From: Trabulsiella odontotermitis
GTDB lineage: Bacteria; Pseudomonadota; Gammaproteobacteria; Enterobacterales; Enterobacteriaceae
DNA length: 64,000 nt
Reading direction: 5' to 3'
Assembly: GCF_030053895.1 (NCBI RefSeq)
Contig: NZ_CP125781.1
Coordinates: 2,418,001 to 2,482,000 of the forward strand
Of the stretch, positions 27,262-35,053 are shown in pieces. Each line of letters opens with the position of its first letter. Positions within the stretch are counted from its first letter, which is position 1. The translations under genes were made by a program, and so were the position numbers. The notes under the pieces were generated by a model. It saw only the letters and a program-made list of their open reading frames with translations, did not search any database and was not told the DNA's origin.

Positions 27262-28096
27262 TCAGTTAGTAACGCCGGAATCTTCATTCTCAGAATGACC
27301 CTTTCTCCAGCCCGCTGCAAATTCAGACGGTGTCTGATAATTCAGCGTGGAGTGCGGGCGGCATTCGTTATAATCCTGCCGCCAGTCATTAATAATTTTC
27401 CTGGCATGAACGATATCGCTGAACCAGTGCTCATTCAAACATTCATCGCGAAATCGTCCGTTAAAGCTCTCAATAAATCCGTTCTGCGTTGGCTTGCCCG
27501 GCTGGATTAAGCGCAACTCAACACCATGCTCAAAGGCCCATTGATCCCAGTGCACGGCAAGTGAACTCCGGCCCCTGGTCAGTTCTTATCGTCGCCGGAT
27601 AGCCTCGAAACAGTGCAATGCTGTCCAGAATACGCGTGACCTGAACGCCTGAAATCCCAAAGGCAACAGTGACCGTCAGGCATTCCTTTGTGAAATCATC
27701 GACGCAGGTAAGACACTTGATCCTGCGACCGGTGGAAAGTGCGTCCATGACGAAATCCATCGACCAGGTCAGATTGGGCGCCGCCGGACGGAGCAGCGGC
27801 AGACGTTCTGTTGCCAGCCCTTTACGACGTCTTCTGCGTTTTACGCCCAGGCCACTGAGGTGATAAAGCCGGTACACGCGCTTATGATTAACATGAAGCC
27901 CTTCACGGCGCAGCAACTGCCAAATACGACGGTAGCCAAAACGCCTGCGCTCCAGTGCCAGCTCAGTGATGCGCCCTGATAAATGCGCATCAGCAGCCGG
28001 ACGGTGAGCCTCATAGCGGCAGGTCGACAGGGATAAACCTGTAAGCCTGCAGGCACGACGTTGCGACAGACCGGTCGCATCACACATCAACATCAC
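27262..28096 (-). pseudogene. IS3-family orfB (DDE transposase), frameshifted
   Basis: The integrase-core transposase is split into 27530-28096 and 27262-27555 by an extra G in the coding strand near 27546-27548: GCACTGGGATCAA stands where the expected codons are GCA CTG GAT CAA (ALDQWAFEHG). All three DDE acids are present, on both sides of the shift. In IS3 elements OrfAB is made by ribosomal frameshifting from orfA upstream, but this second shift would break the product. The element should therefore be inactive unless a transposase is supplied in trans. A sequencing error is possible. Confidence 0.88.
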
Positions 28097-28119
28097 GGCT
28101 TCCCGCTTCTGGTCTGTCG

Positions 28120-28383
28120 TCAGTACTTTCGCCCAAGAGCCACCTGAAGCGCCTCTTTATCCAGCATGGCTTCGGCAAGCAGCTTCTTGAGTCTGGCGTT
28201 CTCTTCCTCAAGCGACTTCAGGCGCTTAACTTCAGGCACCTCCATACCGCCATACTTCTTACGCCAGGTGTAAAACGTGGCATCGGAAATGGCATGCTTG
28301 CGGCAGAGTTCACGGGCGGGTACCCCAGCTTCGGCTTCGCGGAGAATACTGATGATCTGTTCGTCGGAAAAACGCTTCTTCAT
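28120..28383 (-). CDS. IS3-family orfA (transposase helix-turn-helix subunit)
   Basis: An 87-residue OrfA: a helix-turn-helix (RFSDEQIISILREAEAG, then CRKHAISDATFYTWRKKYGG) followed by a leucine-rich coiled coil (about 55-82). It binds the IS ends and is normally fused to OrfB by programmed frameshifting near its 3' end. It appears intact. Confidence 0.93.
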   Translation of the reverse strand: MKKRFSDEQIISILREAEAGVPARELCRKHAISDATFYTWRKKYGGMEVPEVKRLKSLEEENARLKKLLAEAMLDKEALQVALGRKY

Positions 28384-28454
28384 GGGGATGTCCTCATGTG
28401 GCTTATGAAGACATTACTAACATCGGGGTGTACTAATCAACGGGGAGCAGGTCA

Positions 28455-28458
28455 CCTC
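28455..28458. repeat. Target-site duplication CCTC, right copy
   Basis: Second copy of the 4-bp duplication flanking the IS, matching 27229-27232. Confidence 0.92.
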
Positions 28459-28830
28459 TATATGGAAAGAGTCAAAAACAATCTGCACTACTAATCGATC
28501 AACCTTGACTTCTTGCTGCGAAAAGGTTTGTTTTAAAGCATCTTTTACATCACGAAGTAAACGTCGTTGAGGATTCAAACCTACTTGATAAGCCTCCCAC
28601 AACCCTGAAGGCATAATGTACAGCATATCTAAATCTGACGTTTTGCTGACCGCCGTACGACGACCTGCTGAACCAACCTTCAGTCGATTATTGAAACCGT
28701 TTTCAGTTTCCCGAAACCTTATGTTAAGCCTTCTTGTGGCATTTTTATAATGTGTTGCAATTGCCGTCATTCGTTCATTAGGTATTTTCAAATTGTCCAG
28801 GAAAATACGAAACATCTCTGCTGTTTGCAT
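28455..28830 (-). pseudogene. CD-NTase, 5' part (SMODS catalytic half) separated by IS insertion
   Basis: Residues 1-125 of a cGAS/DncV-like nucleotidyltransferase. It has Gly53-Ser54 and the acids Asp66 and Asp68 in VGSAGRRTAVSKTSDLDMLY. The third acidic position is probably Glu125 in the FHIEV strand, exactly where the IS entered. An AAGGA precedes the ATG by 9 bases. Joining 28830-28455 to 27228-26246 gives a clean frame of 453 codons, reading FHIEVQPVF across the repair. The product would make a cyclic oligonucleotide signal on phage infection. Confidence 0.9.
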
Positions 28831-29627
28831 CTAATTATCCTTAACTGTCCAGAGGTTACACAATGTGCTGGTACTAACGCTAGTAATCACACCTTTTCAT
28901 TACTTTCGTAAAATCAAGCACTTTTGAAGCCTGCATTTTAGAAAGCTTTAGAAGGCATACGGAGGCTAATGCTAATACAAAAAGTGTGTTTTTCATCCTT
29001 TTTCACACAATTACATAATCTCGAATAAAATACTAATTATATCAATAGACTACACATTGCATAGAGAACTAAAGAAGGTCTTGACCGAGCAAGGAAGGTA
29101 GGTAAAAGTTAGGCGGTTGCAACAGATATTCGTAAGCGACTTCTGGAAGCCAATATGAAGAGGTCTCAGCCAAGCAAAAAGTGGGATTAAGTCTTCCTAC
29201 GATCAAAGGGAACTGGAACATGCATCAAGAATGACGGGCACGTTCCAACAACCCAAAAACAAGACCGCGAGCGAAGCGAGTTCCGTCAAGCGAAGCGAAG
29301 ACGGATAGTTAGCGTTGATTAAAAAACATACGGAAATGTACTGTTTTTTCTATATATAAAATATAAATATTATAAACAGTACATAGTACACAGACACTCA
29401 CTACGTTCGTGTCCCTCGCTTCGCTCGGAATTTTGAAGGAATGTATTATTCTATAAGCAAAGCAACTATAGTTGAACTATCATGCATCTGACCGAAGCAT
29501 AAAGTTAACCAGCTACAAATTATGCCTTAAAACGCTATGAGCGAGGCTGTAAGCGATTTTCATGATATGGGTAATGCGATTGCATACCTTGGAAAGAAAA
29601 ACGCGCTACGGGCTTCCTGTGCGATAT
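28831..29627. other. Non-coding, repeat-rich region beside the replication initiator
   Basis: About 800 bases without a supported gene. It holds the inverted repeat CGAGCGAAGCGAG (29268-29280) with CTCGCTTCGCTCG (29415-29427), extra AGCGAAGCGA words near 29289, and a smaller 10-bp repeat around an AT-only core (see the origin entry). A 78-codon plus-strand frame at 29537-29773 runs mostly antisense to the initiator and is not supported. Confidence 0.55.
29337..29383. other. Candidate replication origin: 10-bp inverted repeat around an AT-only core
   Basis: TGTACTGTTT (29337-29346) and AAACAGTACA (29374-29383) are perfect complements. They enclose 27 bases that are A or T at all but one position. 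The pair is nested between the 13-bp CGAGCGAAGCGAG repeats and lies about 250 bases from the end of the initiator-like gene. This is the look of a melting site with initiator or nicking repeats. It is an inference from structure and position only. Confidence 0.45.
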
Positions 29628-30350
29628 TTACGAATTTAGTGCTTTACAACTCAATTTTGATGTTGAGTACATGCGTGTTCCCTTCCCTGTTTGCGCTTTA
29701 CCACGTTCTTTTGCCAGGTAAGAAAGCCAGAATACCGGACCTTCGAGTGATGAAGGATGTTCACGATGAATGACGTAGTGATCGGGATAGTCTTTAGTGG
29801 CTTTAGACAAGTTTACCAGCGTTGCTTTACCACCTGTCAGTTTCATCCAGATTTCCGTAATAATACCAGCGATCCCTCTTTCTGGCGTTCCAAACCATCT
29901 TACCGAACGATGTGGAAGTGCAATCCAGCAATGGTAATGGGGTTGTGAAGCCTTTTCCTGTTCGCAAACCCAACCGTAAGCAAAATCGATGATAGGTTCT
30001 GATAAACCGTTGTTTCCAGACTCCAGGCGGTCACGTAATCGTTTGAACAGGTTGCGTATGTATTTGTTACCTGCTTCAACAGAAGTGAACTCAGGGAGGT
30101 GGAGATCAAAACGGGTCAGGAACACTCGACTGTAGAGCTTCAGGATTGCGTTCAGTTCGTTGATTGTTGAAATAAGTATGTCATGACGAACACCAGAGCC
30201 GATTCTTGTGTTAATCCGGTATGCATGACCATCATGAACAAAGGAGTTGCCATTAATTGTTTTGTAACGTCCGTGTTCATGGTAGACGGTACGAAAACTT
30301 GTTGCCGATAAAACCGACGATTCGAATAGGGTTTGTGATTGTTGCATCAT
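29628..30350 (-). CDS. Replication initiator-like protein (YagK/YfjJ, inovirus Gp2 family)
   Basis: A 240-residue protein of the YagK/YfjJ C-terminal family, also called inovirus Gp2. The His-hydrophobic-His core SQPHYHCWIALP and the upstream TRFDLHLP strand fit an HUH-type nicking endonuclease fold. Tyr residues in LSYLAKERGK or KDYPDHY could be the nucleophile. Such genes sit on many enterobacterial islands and filamentous-phage-like elements, where they probably start rolling-circle replication. The start may be either ATG at 30350 or 30347. It is the last gene before the right island end. Confidence 0.82.
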   Translation of the reverse strand: MMQQSQTLFESSVLSATSFRTVYHEHGRYKTINGNSFVHDGHAYRINTRIGSGVRHDILISTINELNAILKLYSRVFLTRFDLHLPEFTSVEAGNKYIRNLFKRLRDRLESGNNGLSEPIIDFAYGWVCEQEKASQPHYHCWIALPHRSVRWFGTPERGIAGIITEIWMKLTGGKATLVNLSKATKDYPDHYVIHREHPSSLEGPVFWLSYLAKERGKAQTGKGTRMYSTSKLSCKALNS

Positions 30351-30768
30351 TGTTAAATTAACCTTTTTGTACTCAGAAAGAGATCACACCTCCTACATAG
30401 TTACTACCTAAAACCACGGTAAAACGATGGCATTTGCGATAGCGCAAAGCCGCCTTGCATCTGACGTTGGGGATGTTTTCGAGGAGAGAAATACTACGGA
30501 ACAAAGTTTACGGAAATATTTATAATAACTCATTATCATATCAGAAGGAGTGAAAGGGGGCAACGGAAATCATGCCTTGATAAAAGAGGGATGATGATTG
30601 TGTGGGGTGTTGGTAACAACGGAGAAATTCAAAGGGATTTACAATCTTGTCTTTGGCTTCCTTCCGGCATACACAGTTGAGTGGGAGCTGTAATTTTCAA
30701 CATTGCAGTAACCTGATTGTTCACAGTGTACATCGGCAAATATCAATTATACCTATTACACTTCAGTG
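30351..30768. other. Gap between initiator gene and right island end
   Basis: About 420 AT-rich bases with no supported gene. The final bases ACTTCAGTG (30760-30768) are the left half of the reconstructed attP dyad. Nothing else was recognised. Confidence 0.5.
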
Positions 30769-30773
30769 AACAC
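30769..30773 (+). repeat. attR: right junction of the malX island (AACAC)
   Basis: AACAC matches 13039-13043. Right of it the malX frame resumes in phase (codons AAC ACC GAC GGC). Confidence 0.88.
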
Positions 30774-31233
30774 CGACGGCAACGTCATTGATTTCGTGGT
30801 CTTTGGTATCCTGCACGGTTTGTCGACCAAGTGGTATCTGGTGCCGGTGGTGGCCGCTATCTGGTTTGCGGTGTACTACGGTATCTTCCGTTTTGCCATC
30901 ACCCGCTTTAATCTGAAAACGCCGGGTCGCGATATCGACACCAGCACGGTGGAAAAAGCCGTTGCGGGCGTGACGGGCAAATCAGGCTACAATGTGCCGG
31001 CTATCCTTGCGGCGCTGGGCGGCGCGGAAAACATCGTCACCCTGGATAACTGCATTACCCGCCTGCGTCTGTCAGTCAACGACATGTCAAAAGTGGATGC
31101 GGCGGCGTTGAAAGCCAACCGCGCAATTGGTGTGGTTCAGCTTAACCAGCACAATCTGCAGGTGGTGATTGGCCCGCAGGTCCAGTCGGTGAAAGATGAA
31201 ATGACCACGCTGATGAATACGGTGCAGGCATAA
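30769..31233 (+). pseudogene. malX: malX 3' part: end of EIIC and EIIB domain
   Basis: This part encodes the last 152 residues of MalX after the shared Asn-Thr. They cover the end of EIIC and the EIIB domain with its phosphorylated cysteine (VTLDNCITRLRLSV). A GTG at 30766, in island sequence, could in principle start a stand-alone EIIB-bearing fragment, but no ribosome site precedes it. With 11914-13044 it reconstructs a 529-residue protein. Confidence 0.94.
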
Positions 31234-31240
31234 AACGCCC

Positions 31241-31267
31241 TTTCCCCCTTCGTAAAGGAGGGGGAAA
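31241..31267 (+). terminator. Stem-loop between malX and malY
   Basis: TTTCCCCCTT (31241-31250) and the G-rich AAGGAGGGGGAAA (31255-31267) can pair. No long T run follows, so it may attenuate or protect the 3' end of malX rather than fully terminate. The G-rich arm is too far from the malY start to be its ribosome site. Confidence 0.45.
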
Positions 31268-31301
31268 CTGACGCTTGCGCACAACGATTAAGGACGCTCT
31301 G

Positions 31302-32474
31302 ATGTTTGATTTCTCCACTCCCATCGACCGACACGGCACCTGGTGCACGCAATGGGATTACGTCGCCGACCGTTTCGGTGCCGCCGACCTGCTTCCCTTC
31401 ACCATCTCCGACATGGATTTTGCCACCGCGCCGTGCATTATTGACGCCGTCAGCCAGCGTCTCGCTCACGGCGTTTTCGGCTACAGTCGCTGGAAGAACG
31501 ACGAGTTTCTCGGCGCTATCGCTCACTGGTACGCCAGCCGTTTTAACAGCCAGATTGACTGTGGATCCATCGTTTACGGGCCGTCGGTGATCTACATGGT
31601 GTCGGAGATGATCCGCCAGTGGTCCGCACCGGGCGATGGCGTGGTGGTCCACACCCCGGCATACGATGCGTTCTATAAAGCGATTGAGGGAAATCAGCGC
31701 CACGTGGCCGGTGTGTCGTTAATCAAACGCGGCAACGACTGGCATTGCGACATGGATCAGCTGGAACAGACGCTGTCACAGCCGCAGAACACGCTGCTGT
31801 TATTGTGCAGCCCGCACAACCCGACCGGCAAAGTGTGGACCCGCGAGGAACTCGACGTCATCGCCGCGCTGTGTGAAAAACATCATGTGCGGGTCATCAG
31901 CGATGAGATCCATATGGATATGGTGTGGAGCGACCATCCGCATATTCCCTGGAGCGAGGTTGCCCGCGGCCCGTGGGCGCTGTTTACCTCGGGCTCAAAA
32001 AGTTTCAATATTCCGGCATTTACTGGCGCATACGGGCTGATTGGCGATGCCAACGCGCGCGAAGCGTACCTGAATGCGCTGAAGGGTCGCGACGGGCTCT
32101 CTTCCCCCTCCGTCCCGGCGATTGTCGCGCACATTGCCGCCTACTGTGATGGCGCCCCCTGGCTCGACGCCCTGCGTGCGTATCTGCAGGACAACATGCG
32201 TTACATCGCGCGTGAGCTGAATCAGGCATTCCCGGAACTTTGCTGGCAACCGCCGGAATCGACTTATCTGGCGTGGATCGACCTGCGTCCGCTGAATATT
32301 GATGACCGGGCATTACAGAAGCAGCTTATCGAAACGCAAAAAGTGGCGATCATGCCGGGCTATACCTACGGTGACGACGGCATCGGGTTTGTCCGTCTCA
32401 ACGCCGGATGCCCGCGGGTGAAGCTGGAACAAGGCGTGCAACGACTCATCGCCGCCCTGCAATCCTTCCGCTGA
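31302..32474 (+). CDS. malY: MalY, PLP-dependent cystathionine beta-lyase and MalT antagonist
   Basis: A 390-residue class I/II aminotransferase-fold enzyme. The PLP lysine is in TSGSKSFNIP, and CSPHNPTGKVW and SDEIHMDMVW line the cofactor site. It cleaves cystathionine, and in E. coli it also represses the maltose system by binding the activator MalT. The ATG at 31302 (MFDFSTPIDRHGTWCTQWDY) matches E. coli. An upstream TTG at 31275 would add nine residues. It is the second gene of the malXY operon, now cut off from its normal promoter by the island. Confidence 0.95.
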   Translation: MFDFSTPIDRHGTWCTQWDYVADRFGAADLLPFTISDMDFATAPCIIDAVSQRLAHGVFGYSRWKNDEFLGAIAHWYASRFNSQIDCGSIVYGPSVIYMVSEMIRQWSAPGDGVVVHTPAYDAFYKAIEGNQRHVAGVSLIKRGNDWHCDMDQLEQTLSQPQNTLLLLCSPHNPTGKVWTREELDVIAALCEKHHVRVISDEIHMDMVWSDHPHIPWSEVARGPWALFTSGSKSFNIPAFTGAYGLIGDANAREAYLNALKGRDGLSSPSVPAIVAHIAAYCDGAPWLDALRAYLQDNMRYIARELNQAFPELCWQPPESTYLAWIDLRPLNIDDRALQKQLIETQKVAIMPGYTYGDDGIGFVRLNAGCPRVKLEQGVQRLIAALQSFR

Positions 32475-32568
32475 CAATTTGCGCAACAAAACTTTTTGTT
32501 GCGCAAAATAGCTTTCTCGCCGCATTTATTTTTATAATGGTCCGCACTTTAACTAAAACGGTGCGACC

Positions 32569-33570
32569 ATGATTGATACTAACCTTCCCCTGACCGACAT
32601 TCATCGCCACCTTGATGGCAACATCCGTGCGCAAACCATTCTTGATCTTGGTCGCCAGCATAATATTGCCCTGCCTGCCGATACGCTGGAAGCGCTGCGT
32701 CCGCACGTTCAGGTCACCAGCAACGAGCCCGATCTGGTGAGCTTCCTGTCCAAACTTGACTGGGGCGTAAAAGTCCTCGCCTCGCTGGAAGCCTGTCGCC
32801 GCGTCGCGTATGAAAACGTGGAAGACGCCGCGCACAATGGGCTGCATTACGTCGAGCTGCGTTTTTCGCCAGGCTATATGGCGATGACCCACCAGTTGCC
32901 GATCACCGGGGTTGTTGAAGCAGTGATTGCCGGAGTGCGTGAAGGCAGCCGTGATTTCGGCGTCGACGCGCGCCTGATTGGCATCATGAGCCGGACATTC
33001 GGCGAAACCGCCTGTCTGCAGGAACTGGACGCCCTTTTGGCGCACCGTGACGGCATTACGGCGCTGGATCTGGCAGGTGATGAGCTAGGTTTTCCGGGCA
33101 GCCTGTTCCTCAATCACTTTAACCGTGCCCGCGATGCTGGCTGGCGGATCACCGTGCATGCCGGTGAAGCAGCGGGCCCGGAAAGTATCTGGCAGGCGAT
33201 CCGCGAACTGGGTGCCGAGCGTATTGGTCACGGCGTGAAAGCGGTTGAAGATCCGGCGCTGATGGATTTCCTCGCCGAACAGCGTATTGGCATTGAATCC
33301 TGTCTGACTTCGAACATTCAGACCAGCACGGTGCCGTCACTGGCCCGGCATCCGCTGAAAACATTCCTTGAACACGGCATTCTGGCGAGCATTAATACCG
33401 ACGATCCGGCGGTTCAGGGTATCGATATTGTTCATGAATACAACGTTGCCGCCCCGGCAGCCGGACTGAGCCAGGCACAGATCCGTCAGGCGCAGATTAA
33501 CGGGCTCGAGAGCGCGTTTCTGTCAGCGCAGGAAAAACAGGCGCTGCGGGATCGGGTGAAAAACGGCTAA
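32569..33570 (+). CDS. add: Adenosine deaminase
   Basis: A 333-residue zinc enzyme that deaminates adenosine and deoxyadenosine to inosine forms. The metal and catalytic motifs are all present: DIHRHLDGN (HxH), VHAGEAAG (His and Glu), IGHGV and the late NTDDP aspartates. It starts 94 bases after malY with TATAAT-like sequence at about 32533. A bidirectional terminator follows at 33574-33601. Confidence 0.97.
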   Translation: MIDTNLPLTDIHRHLDGNIRAQTILDLGRQHNIALPADTLEALRPHVQVTSNEPDLVSFLSKLDWGVKVLASLEACRRVAYENVEDAAHNGLHYVELRFSPGYMAMTHQLPITGVVEAVIAGVREGSRDFGVDARLIGIMSRTFGETACLQELDALLAHRDGITALDLAGDELGFPGSLFLNHFNRARDAGWRITVHAGEAAGPESIWQAIRELGAERIGHGVKAVEDPALMDFLAEQRIGIESCLTSNIQTSTVPSLARHPLKTFLEHGILASINTDDPAVQGIDIVHEYNVAAPAAGLSQAQIRQAQINGLESAFLSAQEKQALRDRVKNG

Positions 33571-33573
33571 GAC

Positions 33574-33601
33574 AAAAAAGCCGCTCGGCTGAGCGGCTTT
33601 T
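33574..33601. terminator. Bidirectional terminator between add and ydgJ
   Basis: AAAAAAGCCGCTC and GAGCGGCTTTT form a GC stem with an A tract on the left and a T tract on the right, as expected between convergent genes. Confidence 0.92.
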
Positions 33602-33607
33602 ACATTA

Positions 33608-34648
33608 TCAGGTCAGACACAGCGTGGAGCGATGCTTCGCGGACTCAATGCCCAGTTCGATGAGCTCCATAATCTGGATCGCCTGGCTCGCCGGAACCGG
33701 ATTCTCCCCGGTACCGTTCAGCGCATCGCGGATCGCCGCATAATATGCCGGATAGTTCCCCGGCTGCGTTAACCACGTTGTTTCGACGCGCTCCTCACCA
33801 TCCACGCGGGTCAGCACGCCATCGCGCGTATCATGACCCCAGTCTTCCTGCGGCGGACGTTCGCCGTTTTTCAGCCGATCCTCCTGGGGATCAAGGCCGT
33901 ATTTCACATAGCTTGCCCGTGAGCCATGGATGATATAACGCGCAGTTTCGGCAGCCGCCAGCAGCGTGCCGTGCAGCACGATACGGCGCTGTGGATAGGT
34001 CAGAATGGCGTGGAAATAGTCAGTAGACTGCGCGCCCGGACGCAACTGTGCCAGATCAACCGTCAGGCTGACCGGCAGGCCAAACAAGTTAACCGCCTGG
34101 TCAAGCAGATGGGGACCTAAATCATACCAGATGCCGCTGCCCGGGCCGCCCATCTCGCGCCAGCGATTACGCACCTGCGGACGATAGCGGTCAAAGTGCG
34201 ATTCAAAGTACGCCACTTCCCCCAGGGAGCCGTCAGCAATCAACGCTTTCACGGTGAGAAAATCGCTGTCCCAACGGCGGTTATGAAACACCGACAACAG
34301 TCGTCCGACGCTGCGGGCCAGCGCATCCAGCTCACGCGCCTGTGACAGTGTCACGGTGAAGGGTTTGTCGACCACCACATGCTTACCCGCTTCCAGCGCG
34401 GCTTTCGCCAGCGGGAAATGGGTGTCGTTCGGGGTGGGAATGACGATCAAATCAATGCTGGGGTCGTTAAATAAATGCTTCGGCTCAGCAACCACCTGCA
34501 CGTCAGGCCAGTCGGCTTTCACTTTGGCTTCATCACTGCTGGAGACGACCGCCAGCGTCATTCCCGGTGTTCCACTGATCAGCGGCGCATGGAATGTCTT
34601 ACTGGCGTAGCCATAACCTATTAATCCGACACGGATGTTGTCACTCAT
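33608..34648 (-). CDS. ydgJ: YdgJ, Gfo/Idh/MocA-family NAD(P)-dependent oxidoreductase
   Basis: A 346-residue oxidoreductase. A Rossmann fold opens with VGLIGYGYASKTF, the sugar-dehydrogenase-type lysine is in KHVVVDKPF, and the C-terminal half has YFESHFDRYRPQ and the GIWYDLGPHLLDQA metal/substrate helix. The natural substrate is unknown. The ATG at 34648 (MSDNIRVGL) has GAGG upstream and matches E. coli. A start at 34663 would add five residues. Confidence 0.93.
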   Translation of the reverse strand: MSDNIRVGLIGYGYASKTFHAPLISGTPGMTLAVVSSSDEAKVKADWPDVQVVAEPKHLFNDPSIDLIVIPTPNDTHFPLAKAALEAGKHVVVDKPFTVTLSQARELDALARSVGRLLSVFHNRRWDSDFLTVKALIADGSLGEVAYFESHFDRYRPQVRNRWREMGGPGSGIWYDLGPHLLDQAVNLFGLPVSLTVDLAQLRPGAQSTDYFHAILTYPQRRIVLHGTLLAAAETARYIIHGSRASYVKYGLDPQEDRLKNGERPPQEDWGHDTRDGVLTRVDGEERVETTWLTQPGNYPAYYAAIRDALNGTGENPVPASQAIQIMELIELGIESAKHRSTLCLT

Positions 34649-34800
34649 GTTGCAGCCTCTCATTGATAGCGTCGGTCTATTTCACAACATCTGCCTGAGC
34701 CTCACAACCGAATAATTCGCATAGAAATATTTTCAGGGCTTGCATCCTTATCGCGGGTGAGTAAGATTTGCCGCCTGTATTCACTTTTTCCTTAGAAATC

Positions 34801-34938
34801 ATGTCGTCAGTATTATCTCGTATTGTAGAACTCATGGGCTGGATCACTGTGGGTGTTTGCGTTTTATTGCTTATTATTGCTCACCATATCGATAACTATC
34901 AGGCACCGGAACCCACTGTCGCCCTGCAAAATAAATGA
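34801..34938 (+). CDS. blr: Blr, small inner-membrane division-associated protein
   Basis: A 45-residue protein with one membrane helix (about 13-28) and the tail HHIDNYQAPEP, matching E. coli Blr (41 residues, tail SHIDNYQPPEQ). Blr joins the divisome and its loss raises beta-lactam sensitivity in E. coli. A possible shorter start is the internal ATG in ELMGW, but that would remove the N-terminal basic segment. It lies between divergent ydgJ and the phospho-beta-glycosidase operators. Confidence 0.85.
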   Translation: MSSVLSRIVELMGWITVGVCVLLLIIAHHIDNYQAPEPTVALQNK

Positions 34939-34973
34939 TTGCCGTTTCAGACCGTGAGCGCGATCGCAAGGAT

Positions 34974-34998
34974 GTAACCGGTTTCTGAAACCGGTTGC
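34974..34998. promoter_or_regulatory. Two abutting LacI/AscG-type operators upstream of the GH1 gene
   Basis: AACCGGTTTC-T-GAAACCGGTT (34976-34996) is a perfect interrupted palindrome. It divides into TGTAACCGGTTTCT and TGAAACCGGTTGCA, both close to the TGAAACCGGTTTCA recognised by E. coli AscG, the repressor of the beta-glucoside operon ascFB. The ATG of the glycosidase is 56 bases downstream. It could also form a hairpin after blr. Confidence 0.7.
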
Positions 34999-35053
34999 AC
35001 TTATCTCATCATCCTTCCTACACTGCCCTTATCTCATCGATAAGGAGTGAATC

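Larger units (their letters stand above)
27233..28454 (-). mobile_element. IS3-family insertion sequence (IS407/IS51-like), 1,222 bp
   Basis: The ends TGACCTGCCCCC (27233) and the complement TGACCTGCTCCCC (ending 28454) are imperfect terminal repeats, flanked by the CCTC duplication. It encodes orfA (28120-28383) and an orfB with the DDE residues in WSMDFVMD, RTDQGPEF and FIESFNGRFRDE. orfB is frameshifted by one base. The element interrupts a CD-NTase gene in the same strand orientation. Confidence 0.95.
13044..30773. mobile_element. 17.7 kb serine-recombinase island inserted in malX
   Basis: The island separates codons 377 and 378 of malX. Removing it together with one AACAC copy restores an uninterrupted 529-residue MalX (530 in E. 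coli), so the insertion was conservative and site-specific. The integrase gene sits at the left end and a replication initiator homologue near the right end. The interior is visibly AT-richer than the flanking backbone. No structural phage genes, conjugation genes or clear excisionase were recognised, so it is best described as an integrative element or satellite. Its cargo is a metal module and an interrupted anti-phage pair. Confidence 0.93.

Noticed and set aside
29087..29290. tRNA-like or small RNA gene in the GC-richer words near the origin region
   Set aside because: The AGCGAAGCGAG words form inverted repeats but no cloverleaf or terminator; an iteron or nick-site role fits better.
29537..29773. 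78-codon plus-strand frame at the edge of the initiator gene
   Set aside because: It lies mostly antisense to the Gp2-like gene, has no ribosome site, and shows no recognisable protein features.
13081..30768. Prophage interpretation of the island
   Set aside because: No capsid, tail, portal, terminase or lysis genes were seen; only integrase, resolvase and an initiator-like gene support a mobile element.
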